From contig SKLB01000138.1 in NCBI GenBank assembly GCA_007123465.1, positions 1-19,317 of the forward strand: 19,317 bases of DNA. Reading direction: 5' to 3'. Both the position numbers and the translations under genes were made by a program. Of the stretch, positions 7,643-15,770 are shown piece after piece (the stretch's first letter is position 1; the number at the start of each line of letters is the position of its first letter). The notes below the pieces were generated by a model that was not told where the DNA came from, ran no database searches, and saw only the letters and a program-made list of their open reading frames with translations. This DNA comes from Spirochaetales bacterium. Its GTDB lineage: Bacteria > Spirochaetota > Spirochaetia > DSM-27196 > PWMO01.

Positions 7643-8633
7643 ACGAAGGCTCGGCAAGGGAATTGACGCCCTGCTGCAGGGCAATGATCTGGAGCAGACT
7701 GCGTCGCCGTCCCAGGTGGTTTCGGTTCCGATCGATGATCTGGTTGCCAGTCCGCACCAGCCGCGCAAGCAGTTCTCGCAAGCCGCACTGCAGGAGTTGG
7801 CCGACTCAATCCGTGAGAAGGGCGTAATCCAGCCGATTCTGGCCGAACGGCGGGAAGACGGCACGTACGAGATTATCGCCGGCGAGCGTCGATTTCGAGC
7901 CGCCAGATTGGCCGGCCTCGATGTGGTCCCGGTCCTGCCGCGCAGCTTCACCGAAGAAGAGAAGATCGAGATCGCGCTGATCGAGAACCTTCAGCGGCAG
8001 GATCTCAATCCAATTGAAGAAGCGGTTGCGTACAGAAGCCTGTTGAAAAGCGCTGAGCTGACCCAGGAACAGCTGGCGCAGCGGCTGGGTATCAACCGGT
8101 CAACGGTGGCCAACGCGATGCGGCTGCTCCAGCTCCCTGAGGAGATGCGCCACAGCGTAGCCGCCGGTGAGATCAGCGCCGGCCACGGCCGCGTCGTGGT
8201 GGGAGTTGCCGATGAGACGCTGCGGCAGCGGCTCTATGAGGTCATCTGCCGCGACGGCATCAGCGTGCGCCAGGCTGAACGCATCGCCTCCGATATCTCG
8301 AGCGGTCTTGGCGAACAGGCCTTCCTCCGCCCGGCCGAGCCGCAGGCCGGCCCGCAGACAGACGCTGAAACCGATGGAGCCCCGTCGGATGCCGCAGACG
8401 GCCGAGGCAAGGCGGCCGGATCATCCGGCGCCCGGGAGCCTTCAGAGCGCCCGGCGCGTAAGACGCCCGAGCTGCGTGAAATGGAAGAGCGGTTGCTCAA
8501 GACCCTCGGAACCAAAGTCAGCATCATCGGCAGCAACACACGCGGACGCGTTCAGATCGATTACTTCTCGATGGATGACCTCGAGCGGATCTACGAGATC
8601 ATCTCCGGCGGCAAGTTCAACGCCGGCACGTGA
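7635..8633 (+). CDS. parB: chromosome-partitioning protein ParB (Spo0J)
   Basis: A 332-aa parS-binding CTPase clamp. From the GTG start at 7635 it begins VAKRRLGKGIDALL, the standard ParB N-terminus that contacts and stimulates ParA. The CTP-binding motif GERRFRAAR is at 83-91 and the IENLQRQDLNPIEEA block at 116-130. The helix-turn-helix is around 141-165 (LTQEQLAQRLGINRSTVANA), followed by ISAGHGR. A low-complexity Ala/Pro/Gly/acidic linker of about 60 residues (near 230-290) precedes the C-terminal dimerisation domain. GAGG about 8-10 nt upstream supports this GTG; an ATG at 7590 in the same frame would add an atypical 15-residue leader. Its target sites lie in the same window. Its 3' end overlaps the convergent glycosylase gene by 43 bp. 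Confidence 0.97.
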   Translation: MAKRRLGKGIDALLQGNDLEQTASPSQVVSVPIDDLVASPHQPRKQFSQAALQELADSIREKGVIQPILAERREDGTYEIIAGERRFRAARLAGLDVVPVLPRSFTEEEKIEIALIENLQRQDLNPIEEAVAYRSLLKSAELTQEQLAQRLGINRSTVANAMRLLQLPEEMRHSVAAGEISAGHGRVVVGVADETLRQRLYEVICRDGISVRQAERIASDISSGLGEQAFLRPAEPQAGPQTDAETDGAPSDAADGRGKAAGSSGAREPSERPARKTPELREMEERLLKTLGTKVSIIGSNTRGRVQIDYFSMDDLERIYEIISGGKFNAGT

Positions 8634-9418
8634 TCCATAGCGTAATCCAACGCTCGCGCGGCCGGACCCGGTTTGCGCGACACAAAGGCGTTGTCCGCCG
8701 CCAGGTAGCGCCACAGCGCGTCGCGCGCGCGTGAAATGCCCACGCGCCGATCCTGCACTACCGCAACCTCCCCCGGGTCAAACGCCCGAATTCCCCCACC
8801 GGCGGCCAGCTGCTCGCCGCGGGCTATCGCGTCCGGCGCGCTGCGGGTCAACAGCAGCTGCGCGTCGTCATCGCCCGCCAGGCTGCAGCCGTCGTGCGAA
8901 GCGCGGCTCAGCGCGAAGGCCTGCGCCAGTTTCCCCGGTCCGTTGCACAGCTCGCGCAGGGCGCGAGCCGGGCGCGCGTTATCTGTTGTTTGAACGGATC
9001 CTGTCCGGGCGGACCTCCGCGGCAGTGCCAGCCCCCGGTTTGCAGCCATCGCTGCCAGACCGGACAGCGGAACAGCGGCCCGCAACAGCACTGCAGCACC
9101 GCTGCCTTCGGCTCCGCTGACAACGTTGAGACAGTGGTGATTTCCGTAGACAAAGTAGACGTAGGCGCGGCCGGGCCGACCAAACATGGCCGCGTTGCGC
9201 GCCGTTGGGCCGCGATACGAGTGCGAAGCCGGATCGCCGGCAAGGTAGGCTTCGGTCTCAACGATCTGCGCAACCAGCAGCTGCGGCTTCTGACGTACCA
9301 GACTCACCAGATAGCAACCGATCAGGTCAGCGGCCACCAGACGCGCATCACGCGCGTAGAACGATTGCGGCAGCGGGGTGAGCTGGTGCAATCCGGTGCG
9401 GCTGCGGGGTGCTGGCAT
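8591..9418 (-). CDS. 3-methyladenine (alkyladenine) DNA glycosylase, AAG/MPG family
   Basis: A monofunctional base-excision-repair glycosylase that removes alkylated or deaminated purines (3-methyladenine, hypoxanthine). The family core is clear: FYARDARLVAADLIGC, then VETEAYLAGDPASHSYRGPT, RNAAMFGRPGRAYVYFVYG and HHCLNVV. With the start used here, E56 of VETEAY matches the catalytic Glu (human AAG E125), and Y58 and H66 match human Y127 and H136. I chose the ATG at 9418 (275 aa) because a promoter-like pair on this strand (9438-9466) lies between it and the other in-frame ATG at 9448 (285 aa). The 9448 start would overlap the start codon of the divergent HDAC gene by 2 bp. The 3' end overlaps parB by 43 bp. 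Confidence 0.93.
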   Translation of the reverse strand: MPAPRSRTGLHQLTPLPQSFYARDARLVAADLIGCYLVSLVRQKPQLLVAQIVETEAYLAGDPASHSYRGPTARNAAMFGRPGRAYVYFVYGNHHCLNVVSGAEGSGAAVLLRAAVPLSGLAAMAANRGLALPRRSARTGSVQTTDNARPARALRELCNGPGKLAQAFALSRASHDGCSLAGDDDAQLLLTRSAPDAIARGEQLAAGGGIRAFDPGEVAVVQDRRVGISRARDALWRYLAADNAFVSRKPGPAARALDYAMDHVPALNLPPEMIS

Positions 9419-9433
9419 AGCGTTCACGCTATG
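9416..9433. promoter_or_regulatory. 18-bp palindrome in the glycosylase/HDAC divergent region
   Basis: CATAGCGTTCACGCTATG has perfect 8-bp arms around a central TC. Its left end contains the chosen glycosylase start codon. Its right end overlaps a -10-like TATGAT (9430-9435) for the HDAC gene. The position suits an operator controlling both genes; the binding protein is unknown. Confidence 0.45.
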
Positions 9434-9437
9434 ATAG

Positions 9438-9466
9438 AGTATAGCCATGATCGTCTACGATGAAAA
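9438..9466 (-). promoter_or_regulatory. possible glycosylase promoter
   Basis: Read on the minus strand, TTTTCA (9466-9461) is 17 bp from TATACT (9443-9438). The transcript would start near 9431, about a dozen nt before the ATG at 9418. The -35 element lies inside the first codons of the divergent HDAC-like gene. Confidence 0.4.
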
Positions 9467-10457
9467 CTTGCGCCCCGCCTTTCGCGACTTCGGCATCCTC
9501 ATTCCGATAGCCGCGGACAAACAGAAGCGCGTCGTCGAAGCGCTGCGCGATGACCCGCAGACCGCGACGCTGCTCGAGCGTTTCCTGACCGGTCCCGACT
9601 ACGCAGCGGTTGGCCCCGAGGAGGTGGCGCTGGTTCACTCGCCGGAGTACACCGCGCGGCTCTACTCCGATGAGCTGGAACAGGTGCTGATGACAACTTT
9701 CGAGCTGGTCGATGAGTCGGGCAACTACCACCGTTACGATCCGTCGCTGGCCGTGCGCCCGTTGAGCCAGTTACGCGATGCGGTGCTGCGCTACGTGGCC
9801 GGTGTGCACCAGACGTGCCGCATCGCGCTTCAGACCGGCCACGGCTTCTTCCTCGGCGGCGGTACCCACCACGCGCGCCGCGAAACCGGCAGCGGCTTCT
9901 GTATGATCAACGACGCGGTCATCGCGTTGCGCATGCTGCAGCGCGACGCTGCGTTGAAGACCGCCTGGATTATCGATGTCGATTGTCACAAAGGTGACGG
10001 CACTGCCTGCCTGACCGAGGGCGACGATTCTATCCGCACCCTCAGCATCCACATGGCGCGCGGCTGGCCGCTGGACGGCCCGCAATACCTGGCCGACGGC
10101 ACGCTCAACCCCCCGTTTACCCCCAGCGACATCGACATCCCGATAGAAGAAGACGAAGCAGAGCACTACAATCAGCGTCTGCAGCGCGGGCTCGAACAGC
10201 TGTCGCAGTTTCCCGCTCCCGACCTGGTGGTTGTACTCTCGGGAGTTGATCCCTGGGAGCACGACCAACTGCCGTCTACCGAGCCGCTCAAACTCAGCGC
10301 CGCGCAGCTCGCCGAACGCGATACTCTGGTCTACAACTTCCTGCAACAGCGCCGTGTAGCGTACGCCTACCTGACCGCCGGCGGCTACGGAGAACGTTCC
10401 TTTCAGCTCTACCTGCCGATACTGCGGCAAATGCTCTCGGATTGGGCCGCAGAGTGA
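9447..10457 (+). CDS. HDAC-like zinc amidohydrolase (arginase/deacetylase fold)
   Basis: A 336-aa member of the histone deacetylase superfamily; bacterial relatives deacetylate acetyl-lysine, acetylpolyamines or similar amides. Active-site residues appear complete. The paired histidines are H141 and H142 in GGGTHHARRETGSGFC. Zinc ligands are D179 and H181 in DVDCHKGDGT and D268 in SGVDPWEHDQL. The catalytic tyrosine is Y314 in AGGYG. There is no signal peptide, so it is cytosolic. A -10-like TATGAT ends 11 nt before the ATG and there is no clear Shine-Dalgarno. It is divergent from the DNA glycosylase and 60 bp upstream of the LysM protein gene. The physiological substrate cannot be told from sequence; polyamine or protein deacetylation are both possible. 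Confidence 0.92.
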   Translation: MIVYDENLRPAFRDFGILIPIAADKQKRVVEALRDDPQTATLLERFLTGPDYAAVGPEEVALVHSPEYTARLYSDELEQVLMTTFELVDESGNYHRYDPSLAVRPLSQLRDAVLRYVAGVHQTCRIALQTGHGFFLGGGTHHARRETGSGFCMINDAVIALRMLQRDAALKTAWIIDVDCHKGDGTACLTEGDDSIRTLSIHMARGWPLDGPQYLADGTLNPPFTPSDIDIPIEEDEAEHYNQRLQRGLEQLSQFPAPDLVVVLSGVDPWEHDQLPSTEPLKLSAAQLAERDTLVYNFLQQRRVAYAYLTAGGYGERSFQLYLPILRQMLSDWAAE

Positions 10458-10498
10458 GCTTTCTACTGCAGTTGTGGCGGATTTCGGACGAAAAGAAG

Positions 10499-10504
10499 TA
10501 TAAT
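10499..10504 (+). promoter_or_regulatory. -10 box ahead of the LysM gene
   Basis: A perfect TATAAT ends 13 nt before the ATG. No good -35 lies at standard spacing (GGCGGA at 17 bp), so activity is uncertain. AGGGGCGG follows it directly and would serve as Shine-Dalgarno only if transcription began further upstream, for example from the HDAC gene. Confidence 0.35.
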
Positions 10505-10517
10505 AGGGGCGGTTGTT

Positions 10518-11267
10518 ATGGCAGCAGATGACATTCGAGTTGGCAAGCGCAATATCCTCATCATTATTGCGATCCTGGCGATCTTCAACATCGCCTGTCT
10601 TCTTGTCCTGATTGCGTTCCCATCCTTGTTGCCGTCGGTAGCCAACTGGTTGCCGCGCCGCGGTGCGCCCGATCCTGTCGAGCGCGTGGTGATCACCCAA
10701 CCCGAGCCGGCTCCCGAACCCGAACCAGACCCTGAACCCGCTCCCGAACCGGTCATCGTAGATCCGGGCGTGCCAGAGCGGCGAGTAGTCGAGACCCACA
10801 CCGTTCGCCGTGGAGACACCTTCTACGAACTCGCCGGCGAGTACTGGGGCTACCCCAAGGTGTGGCCGGATCTCTACATACTCAACCGCGACGCCTACCA
10901 CGATCCCGACTACATCTCGCCCGGCGACCAGATATCCATCTATAACCCGATCGGCAACCCCGCGGCTCTGACCCCCTCGCAAACCGAGGCCATGCTGAAG
11001 GCGCACGTCGATACCTACAAAGTCTACCGCTCACTGGGTGACCACTCTCTGGAACGCGGCCTGCAGAGCGGCAACCAGTGGTTGATACAGCGCGGTCGGG
11101 TACGCATCAACAAGGCACACTGGCTGCTCTACTCCGGCACGCGCTTCGACCGCGGCTTCCTGGACGCCTACGCGGACCAGATCGACGAGCGTGACCTGCG
11201 CGTGGTACGCGGCTACCTGCAGCGGTTCGGCCATCCGGAACTCAACGACGAACTGATCGCCAAGTAG
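10518..11267 (+). CDS. membrane-anchored LysM-domain protein with Pro/Glu spacer
   Basis: A 249-aa protein. A single transmembrane helix spans about residues 12-34 with basic residues before it, so the remainder should lie in the periplasm. Residues 62-79 are an alternating Pro-Glu/Asp/Ala stretch, the rigid spacer type seen in envelope-spanning proteins such as TonB. A LysM domain follows at about 94-142: THTVRRGDTFYELAGEYWG, then WPDLYILNRD and ISPGDQISIY. LysM domains bind the glycan of peptidoglycan. The last 100 residues are charged and helical-looking, with no domain I recognise. It probably acts as a cell-wall-binding scaffold rather than a hydrolase, since no catalytic domain is visible. 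It ends 8 bp from the convergent response regulator gene. Confidence 0.88.
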   Translation: MAADDIRVGKRNILIIIAILAIFNIACLLVLIAFPSLLPSVANWLPRRGAPDPVERVVITQPEPAPEPEPDPEPAPEPVIVDPGVPERRVVETHTVRRGDTFYELAGEYWGYPKVWPDLYILNRDAYHDPDYISPGDQISIYNPIGNPAALTPSQTEAMLKAHVDTYKVYRSLGDHSLERGLQSGNQWLIQRGRVRINKAHWLLYSGTRFDRGFLDAYADQIDERDLRVVRGYLQRFGHPELNDELIAK

Positions 11268-11275
11268 CAGCGCGC

Positions 11276-12871
11276 CTACGCGTCACCGTCCCTGCGCCGG
11301 TACTCACTCGGCGTTCGTCCGGTAACCTTCTTGAAGCAGGTACTGAAGTAGTAGGCATCCCGGAAACCAACTTCATCGGCTATCTCGTAGATGTGCAGCG
11401 TGGAATGCAGCAGCAGCTGCTTTGCCATTGTGACGCGCACCTCGGTGACGTAGTCGGTGAAGTTCCTGCCTGCCTCGGTGCTGAACAGGACGCTGACGTA
11501 ACTCGGACTGATGCCAAATTGGCGCGAGAGCCTCTCGAGCGACAGCGAGCTGTCGTAGTTTGCTTCAATATAGCGCTTCATATCGGAGACAAGTACCGCG
11601 TTGCGTCGCTTGCGGTGCGACGCAACGTGACCGTCGATAGTCACAAAGAACTCGCGCATCCAGCGCTCCATCTGCTCGATAGTGCCAAAGTCGTTGAGGT
11701 CGATAAACGGATTGAAGTCGGGCCCGAATATATCAAACGCGTTGTGGCCCAGTTCGGTCACTATCGCGCAGCCGGTCAGCACCACGTTATGTATAACCGC
11801 GGCAATCAGCGGCATATCCCCGTCGCGCAGTTGGGCAAACAGTTGCGGCAATCCTTCTACAACTCCGGCAAAATTGGCGATTCTCAGATCATCGTACAGT
11901 GAAGTGTGCTGCAGCGCTGACAAGCGCGCGGCACGGCTGTCAGCGTTGTTGATGTCGCGCGAGTAGAAGATCTTCTGTGTGCCGTAGAGAAAACGCAGAC
12001 GGGCGGCGGCGCGTGCATCACTGTACGAGACCGGAACCTGCTGCAACTGCCGGCACGAGCGTCCAATCCCGATGCAGAGTTCAGCTCCAATCGCACTTAC
12101 CAGCGCCGGCAGTATCGATTCAAGCCGGCTGCCGAGCTCCCAGTCCTCGCAGCCGGCAATTAACACCAGCTCGTCTGCAGCGTAGTCCAACAGATACCAC
12201 GGACTCTGGAATGGCTCCAGCTGTTGCCGCGTTGAAAGGGATGCCTTGAGGTTACGCAGCAGAGTTGCCTCGCCGTCCTCTGCATCTCGTTCGGAGAACG
12301 TGTCATCAAAAGAGAGAATCGCCACGGTTATCGGAGCAACGGTAAACCGGTCCAGCCCGAGATAGCTGACCGTCTGCGAGGCGGCCGGGTCGTGGCCACG
12401 CCTGATCAGATCGGCAAAGAACTTGTCTCTCAGGCTCTGTTTGCTGTTTTCCAGCCGGCTACGCAACTCGTCGGTTCGAGCGGATTCCTGTCGACTCAGT
12501 TCGATTGCATCTCTCACACCGGCGAGTACGCTTAGAAGTTTAGAAGCACGGAACGGTTTGAGGACGTAGTCTTCCACATTCAGTTGTATCGAGGCGCGCG
12601 CGTACTCGAACTCGGCGTATCCGGATATCACCACCACGCGCGGCGAACGGTTGCTTGCTCTGGCCTTGCGGATAAGCTCGATACCGTCGATTCCGGGCAT
12701 CTGAATATCGGTAACCATTATATCAATCTGATGTGATTCCATGATCGCCAGCGCGTCGCGGCCATCGGTGGCTTCGAATACCGGGCCCATATCGTTGGCC
12801 TCCCAGTCGATACCCTCGACGATCTTGCGTCGGATAATCGGTTCGTCTTCAACAACCAGAACACTCAACAT
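11276..12871 (-). CDS. AraC-type response regulator (REC + AraC HTH, YesN-like)
   Basis: A 531-aa DNA-binding response regulator, the likely output of the kinase encoded upstream. The REC domain (1-120) has acidic residues E8-D9-E10 (VVEDEP), phosphoacceptor D55 in VTDIQMPGIDG, switch residue S83 (VVISGYAEFEYA) and K105 (DYVLKPF). The middle 300 residues are a divergent region typical of long YesN-like regulators. The C-terminal 100 residues form an AraC double helix-turn-helix: LERLSRQFGISPSYVSVLF, then IYEIADEVGFRDAYYFSTCFKKVTGRTPSEYR. The ATG at 12871 has TGAGG 6 nt upstream and starts directly at MLSVLVVEDEP. An alternative GTG at 12883 overlaps the kinase stop but lacks a Shine-Dalgarno. 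The divergent importer promoter region is the most likely target. Confidence 0.95.
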   Translation of the reverse strand: MLSVLVVEDEPIIRRKIVEGIDWEANDMGPVFEATDGRDALAIMESHQIDIMVTDIQMPGIDGIELIRKARASNRSPRVVVISGYAEFEYARASIQLNVEDYVLKPFRASKLLSVLAGVRDAIELSRQESARTDELRSRLENSKQSLRDKFFADLIRRGHDPAASQTVSYLGLDRFTVAPITVAILSFDDTFSERDAEDGEATLLRNLKASLSTRQQLEPFQSPWYLLDYAADELVLIAGCEDWELGSRLESILPALVSAIGAELCIGIGRSCRQLQQVPVSYSDARAAARLRFLYGTQKIFYSRDINNADSRAARLSALQHTSLYDDLRIANFAGVVEGLPQLFAQLRDGDMPLIAAVIHNVVLTGCAIVTELGHNAFDIFGPDFNPFIDLNDFGTIEQMERWMREFFVTIDGHVASHRKRRNAVLVSDMKRYIEANYDSSLSLERLSRQFGISPSYVSVLFSTEAGRNFTDYVTEVRVTMAKQLLLHSTLHIYEIADEVGFRDAYYFSTCFKKVTGRTPSEYRRRDGDA

Positions 12872-12879
12872 ATCACGCC

Positions 12880-14655
12880 TCACTGCAGCGGTAGCGTAAC
12901 CAGTGCCCGTGTTCCCGAGCCTTCGACAGTCTCCAGTCTCAGGCCGAAGCTCCGGCCATAGTTCAGCTGGATCCTATTCTGGGTGCTGCGGATGCCGAAG
13001 CAGGCGCTGCCGGGAGTGCTCTCCTTTTCCGCTGCGCTGCTCGGCTCTACCTTGAGCGCCGTCTGGATCTGCTGCATGCACACATCGTCGATGCCGTGAC
13101 CGTTATCGCTGACCGCAAACTGCAGATGGCCGTTGCTACCCGCGGCGCTGATCTCGATGAAACCTTGTCGCTGCAGGTCCCGGAAACCGTGTGCAAGGGC
13201 GTTCTCTACCAGCGGCTGGAGCAAAAGCTTCAACGTCTGGTGCTGACGGATTTCGGCAGACGCGTTGATGCGGTAGTCAAACCGGTTGCCGTAACGGAAG
13301 CGCTGGATGAACAGATAGCTGTCGATATGGTGCAACTCCTGGTCTATGGTGATGATCTGTTCACCGTCGCTGAGGCTGGTGCGCAGGAATTTGCCGAAGT
13401 GCTCGATCATCTCCATCGCATTCTCGCTGTCGCCGGTCTCCAGCAGACTGAGAATGGAGTCGAGCGTATTGTAGATGAAATGGGGCTTGATCTGCTCGTG
13501 GAGTGCCTGCATTTCCAGTTGCCGGATCCGCTGCTGATCGGCGACAACTTCGGCCATCAGCTCGCGGATACGGCCTATCATCTGCTCGAAGGTACGAGCA
13601 AGGACGCCGATTTCGTCCCGAGTATTGATGCCGATCGATAGCGGAAACGCGTTATGCGACACACGCTCCATTGATTCCCGCAGGCGCCGGATCGGCTTGG
13701 TGAGTACGTTCGACAGATAGAAACTCAAGATGATCACAATAGCGGCGCACGCCGCTACAACTACAACGGTGCTGAGCGTACGGAACCAGCGCAGCCCGGC
13801 AATGATCTCGCGTTTGTTCGACACACTGACGTACGTCCAACCTGTTGTTGAGGATCTGCGAGTGGTCACCAGAAATTCCTGACCGTCAAAGCGGTAGGTA
13901 TCGCTGCCGTTCTGGACATACGCATGCGCCGGTAGAACCGAAGTCAACGGCTGTCCGATCATGCGGTGATCGGTGTGGTAGACGATGCGCTGCTGGCCGT
14001 CGGTCAGGAACAGAAAGCCACTGGAACCCAGATTTGTTGCGCTGATGATTTCGTCCAGCAGGCGTACCGAGATGTCCACGCGCATGACTCCGATGTTCTG
14101 GTCGGAGGAATCGACAATCGGCTGCGAAACCGAGAACAGATAGGCTCCGGTTGGCGAGCGGAACGGCGGCCTGATGTGGGCTTGTGCCGTGGTAGTGGTG
14201 TGCAGAGCCTGGTAGCCGGGATCTCGCTCCAGATCAACAAAGAACTCGCCAATCGAGCTGACTGCACGGCCGGTATGGGTAATGATAACCAGATCTTCGA
14301 GATCGCTCTTGGTATTCAGCAGGAAATTGAAGTCCTCCCAGATCCGGTAGGCAAATCGAGTTGCGGTGAGCCGTTCGTCCAGGTCCGCGAGTTTGACATA
14401 CTGGGAGACGTAGTAGTTGTTGCGCAGATGCAGAATCCGGAACACGTCCGCGAGGTAGCCGGACATGGCGCGGTCTACCTGCTCGATCACTTCCTCGGTG
14501 TAACCAATTGCGTTGCGGCTGAGGTTCTGTTCGTAACCAAATGAGCTCAGAAACGACAACAACGCCAGCGGCACCAGCCCCAGCACCAGGAAGCTGGCGA
14601 TGAGTTTGGTCTTGATACTGTACAGGTGCGGGTGCCGTGGGCTACTTGAGTTCAT
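12880..14655 (-). CDS. sensor histidine kinase, YesM/LytS (His_kinase) type
   Basis: A 591-aa membrane kinase. TM1 is at about 18-38 and TM2 at about 295-314. Between them is a large extracytoplasmic sensor of roughly 250 residues, looking like a dCache domain (LVIITHTGRAVSSIG, GVMRVDISVRLLDEII, WTYVSVSNKREII). A HAMP domain (about 315-367) and a short coiled coil follow. The phosphoacceptor is H392 in EQIKPHFIYNTLDSI, the hallmark of this kinase class. The ATPase domain has the N-box LQPLVENALAHG (N485), the G1 box DNGHGID (517-523) and a G2-like FGIRSTQNRI. The start overlaps the 3' end of the binding-protein gene by 14 nt, with AGGCG upstream, and the regulator starts 8 nt after the stop. 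Tight coupling implies one sensory unit; the overlap with a binding-protein gene suggests ligand is sensed through that protein. Confidence 0.96.
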   Translation of the reverse strand: MNSSSPRHPHLYSIKTKLIASFLVLGLVPLALLSFLSSFGYEQNLSRNAIGYTEEVIEQVDRAMSGYLADVFRILHLRNNYYVSQYVKLADLDERLTATRFAYRIWEDFNFLLNTKSDLEDLVIITHTGRAVSSIGEFFVDLERDPGYQALHTTTTAQAHIRPPFRSPTGAYLFSVSQPIVDSSDQNIGVMRVDISVRLLDEIISATNLGSSGFLFLTDGQQRIVYHTDHRMIGQPLTSVLPAHAYVQNGSDTYRFDGQEFLVTTRRSSTTGWTYVSVSNKREIIAGLRWFRTLSTVVVVAACAAIVIILSFYLSNVLTKPIRRLRESMERVSHNAFPLSIGINTRDEIGVLARTFEQMIGRIRELMAEVVADQQRIRQLEMQALHEQIKPHFIYNTLDSILSLLETGDSENAMEMIEHFGKFLRTSLSDGEQIITIDQELHHIDSYLFIQRFRYGNRFDYRINASAEIRQHQTLKLLLQPLVENALAHGFRDLQRQGFIEISAAGSNGHLQFAVSDNGHGIDDVCMQQIQTALKVEPSSAAEKESTPGSACFGIRSTQNRIQLNYGRSFGLRLETVEGSGTRALVTLPLQ

Positions 14656-15661
14656 AATTCCGCGCCTGACTCAGCAGCAGCGGGGCCTGGTCTGCATCCA
14701 CTCGAATTGTGTCGGTGAATATAACCGGCTCCGTCGCTTCGCCGTGAATGGCGTTGAACAGCAGCGACACCCCTTCGCGTCCCATCTCGGCGAAGTCCTG
14801 CCCAACCAGGATGTTTACCATCTCATCCTGTGCCGCCATCAGGATCGGATAGTGGGAATCGATAGTAACCGCCAGACCTCCGGCCATCAGCCAGCGGCGG
14901 TAGCCTTCAAGCGAGTCCAGCGGACCCATGAACGCCCAGCCACCGGAGAAATAGATCAGGTCCACTTTCTCAAAGCTGTTTACCGCGTGCTCGGTGAGTT
15001 CCTGGGCCAGGTTGATGTCATCGTTGGAATACAGGACCGAGAGATAGTCCGGCTCAGAAGACTCCTCCATTCTATCCTGGAATCCGCGAATGCGTTCGTT
15101 GAGATTATGCGCCTCGCGGCGCCCGCTGATAATCACAACGCGCGGATCACGCGTTTCTCCCAGCAACTCCACCGCTGCCTCTGCCGCCATCCGGCCGGCC
15201 TGATAGTTGTTGGTCCCGATGTAGAATAATCGGTCACTGTGCGGTGAATCCGAATCAAAGGTAGCAATCCGGACGCCGGCGGCAATGCCCTCGTTGATAA
15301 TCGGTTCGAGTGCGGCAGGGTCGTTGCAGCTCACCAGTATACCGTCCACGCCTCGATTGATCAGCCAGCGCATGATCTCCAGTTGCTGCTCGGTATCGGC
15401 GTGAAACGGGGCTACCCACTCCAGGCGGATACCCAGCTCAGCCGCGCGGATCTGAGCCGCTTCCTTGGTGTCCAGAAAAACCGGGTTGTCCAGAGATTTG
15501 GGTACAATACTGATCGTCACGTGTCGGTCAAAGGCAGCAGGGCGATCCGCGTCAGGCTCCAGGTTCAGCGCAGCGGGTCCGGAACGCCGGGGGCTGTTAC
15601 TGTCACAGCCACTGAGACTGCACGCGGCAGCTATCAGTACCATCACAACCAGTCGCTTCAT
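14642..15661 (-). CDS. lipoprotein sugar-type substrate-binding protein (Peripla_BP_4/RbsB-like), likely sensory
   Basis: A 339-aa periplasmic-binding-protein-fold lipoprotein. The signal peptide ends in lipobox LSGC with C19 as the acylation site. The mature protein has RbsB-like blocks: VPKSLDNPVFLDTK (53-66), GVDGILVSCNDPAALEP (104-120), ATFDSDSPHSDRLFYIG (133-149), NLNERIRGF (186-194), GGWAFMGP (240-247) and VTIDSHYP (265-272). It is strongly similar along its length to the importer's binding protein at 18338-19303. It leads an operon with the histidine kinase (14-nt overlap) and response regulator and has no transporter genes of its own. I infer a sensory role, like XylFII, which docks on LytS in clostridia; alternatively it could be a second receptor for the divergent importer. 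No strong Shine-Dalgarno; a -10-like TACTAT ends 9 nt before the ATG. Confidence 0.93.
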   Translation of the reverse strand: MKRLVVMVLIAAACSLSGCDSNSPRRSGPAALNLEPDADRPAAFDRHVTISIVPKSLDNPVFLDTKEAAQIRAAELGIRLEWVAPFHADTEQQLEIMRWLINRGVDGILVSCNDPAALEPIINEGIAAGVRIATFDSDSPHSDRLFYIGTNNYQAGRMAAEAAVELLGETRDPRVVIISGRREAHNLNERIRGFQDRMEESSEPDYLSVLYSNDDINLAQELTEHAVNSFEKVDLIYFSGGWAFMGPLDSLEGYRRWLMAGGLAVTIDSHYPILMAAQDEMVNILVGQDFAEMGREGVSLLFNAIHGEATEPVIFTDTIRVDADQAPLLLSQARNYELK

Positions 15662-15670
15662 GGCGCTGCA

Positions 15671-15699
15671 ATAGTATCATGGGTTGGCGCACTTCCCAA
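15671..15699 (-). promoter_or_regulatory. possible promoter of the sensory operon
   Basis: On the minus strand TTGGGA (15699-15694) and TACTAT (15676-15671) are 17 bp apart, each 4 of 6. The -10 ends 9 nt before the lipoprotein ATG, again implying a minimal leader. An overlapping GATACT is a better -10 but at 15-bp spacing. Confidence 0.35.
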
Positions 15700-15706
15700 A
15701 GGTCAG

Positions 15707-15736
15707 TCAAAGATTTCAAAGGATTATTCAAGATTC
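15707..15736. promoter_or_regulatory. three TCAAAGATT-like direct repeats, candidate regulator operator
   Basis: TCAAAGATT (15707), TCAAAGGATT (15716) and TCAAGATT (15728) lie in the same orientation. The first and third are 21 bp apart, two helical turns, a spacing common for AraC-family direct-repeat sites. They sit centrally in the 117-bp divergent region between the sensory operon and the importer operon. Confidence 0.4.
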
Positions 15737-15740
15737 TCTA

Positions 15741-15770
15741 TTCGCGCCTGGGCGAAGTACCCCCGATAAT
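15741..15770 (+). promoter_or_regulatory. possible importer operon promoter
   Basis: GATAAT (15765-15770, 5 of 6) ends 8 nt before the ATPase ATG. The best -35 at 18 bp, TTCGCG (15741-15746), is poor, as expected for an activator-dependent promoter. The candidate AraC-type repeats end 4 bp upstream of this -35. Confidence 0.35.

Noticed and set aside
9771..11006. A 411-codon minus-strand open frame across the HDAC and LysM genes
   Set aside because: It crosses two well-supported genes and their intergenic gap, with no domain of its own.
12872..12883. A GTG start for the response regulator overlapping the kinase stop
   Set aside because: No Shine-Dalgarno precedes it, while TGAGG is well placed for the ATG at 12871, which begins exactly at the REC domain.
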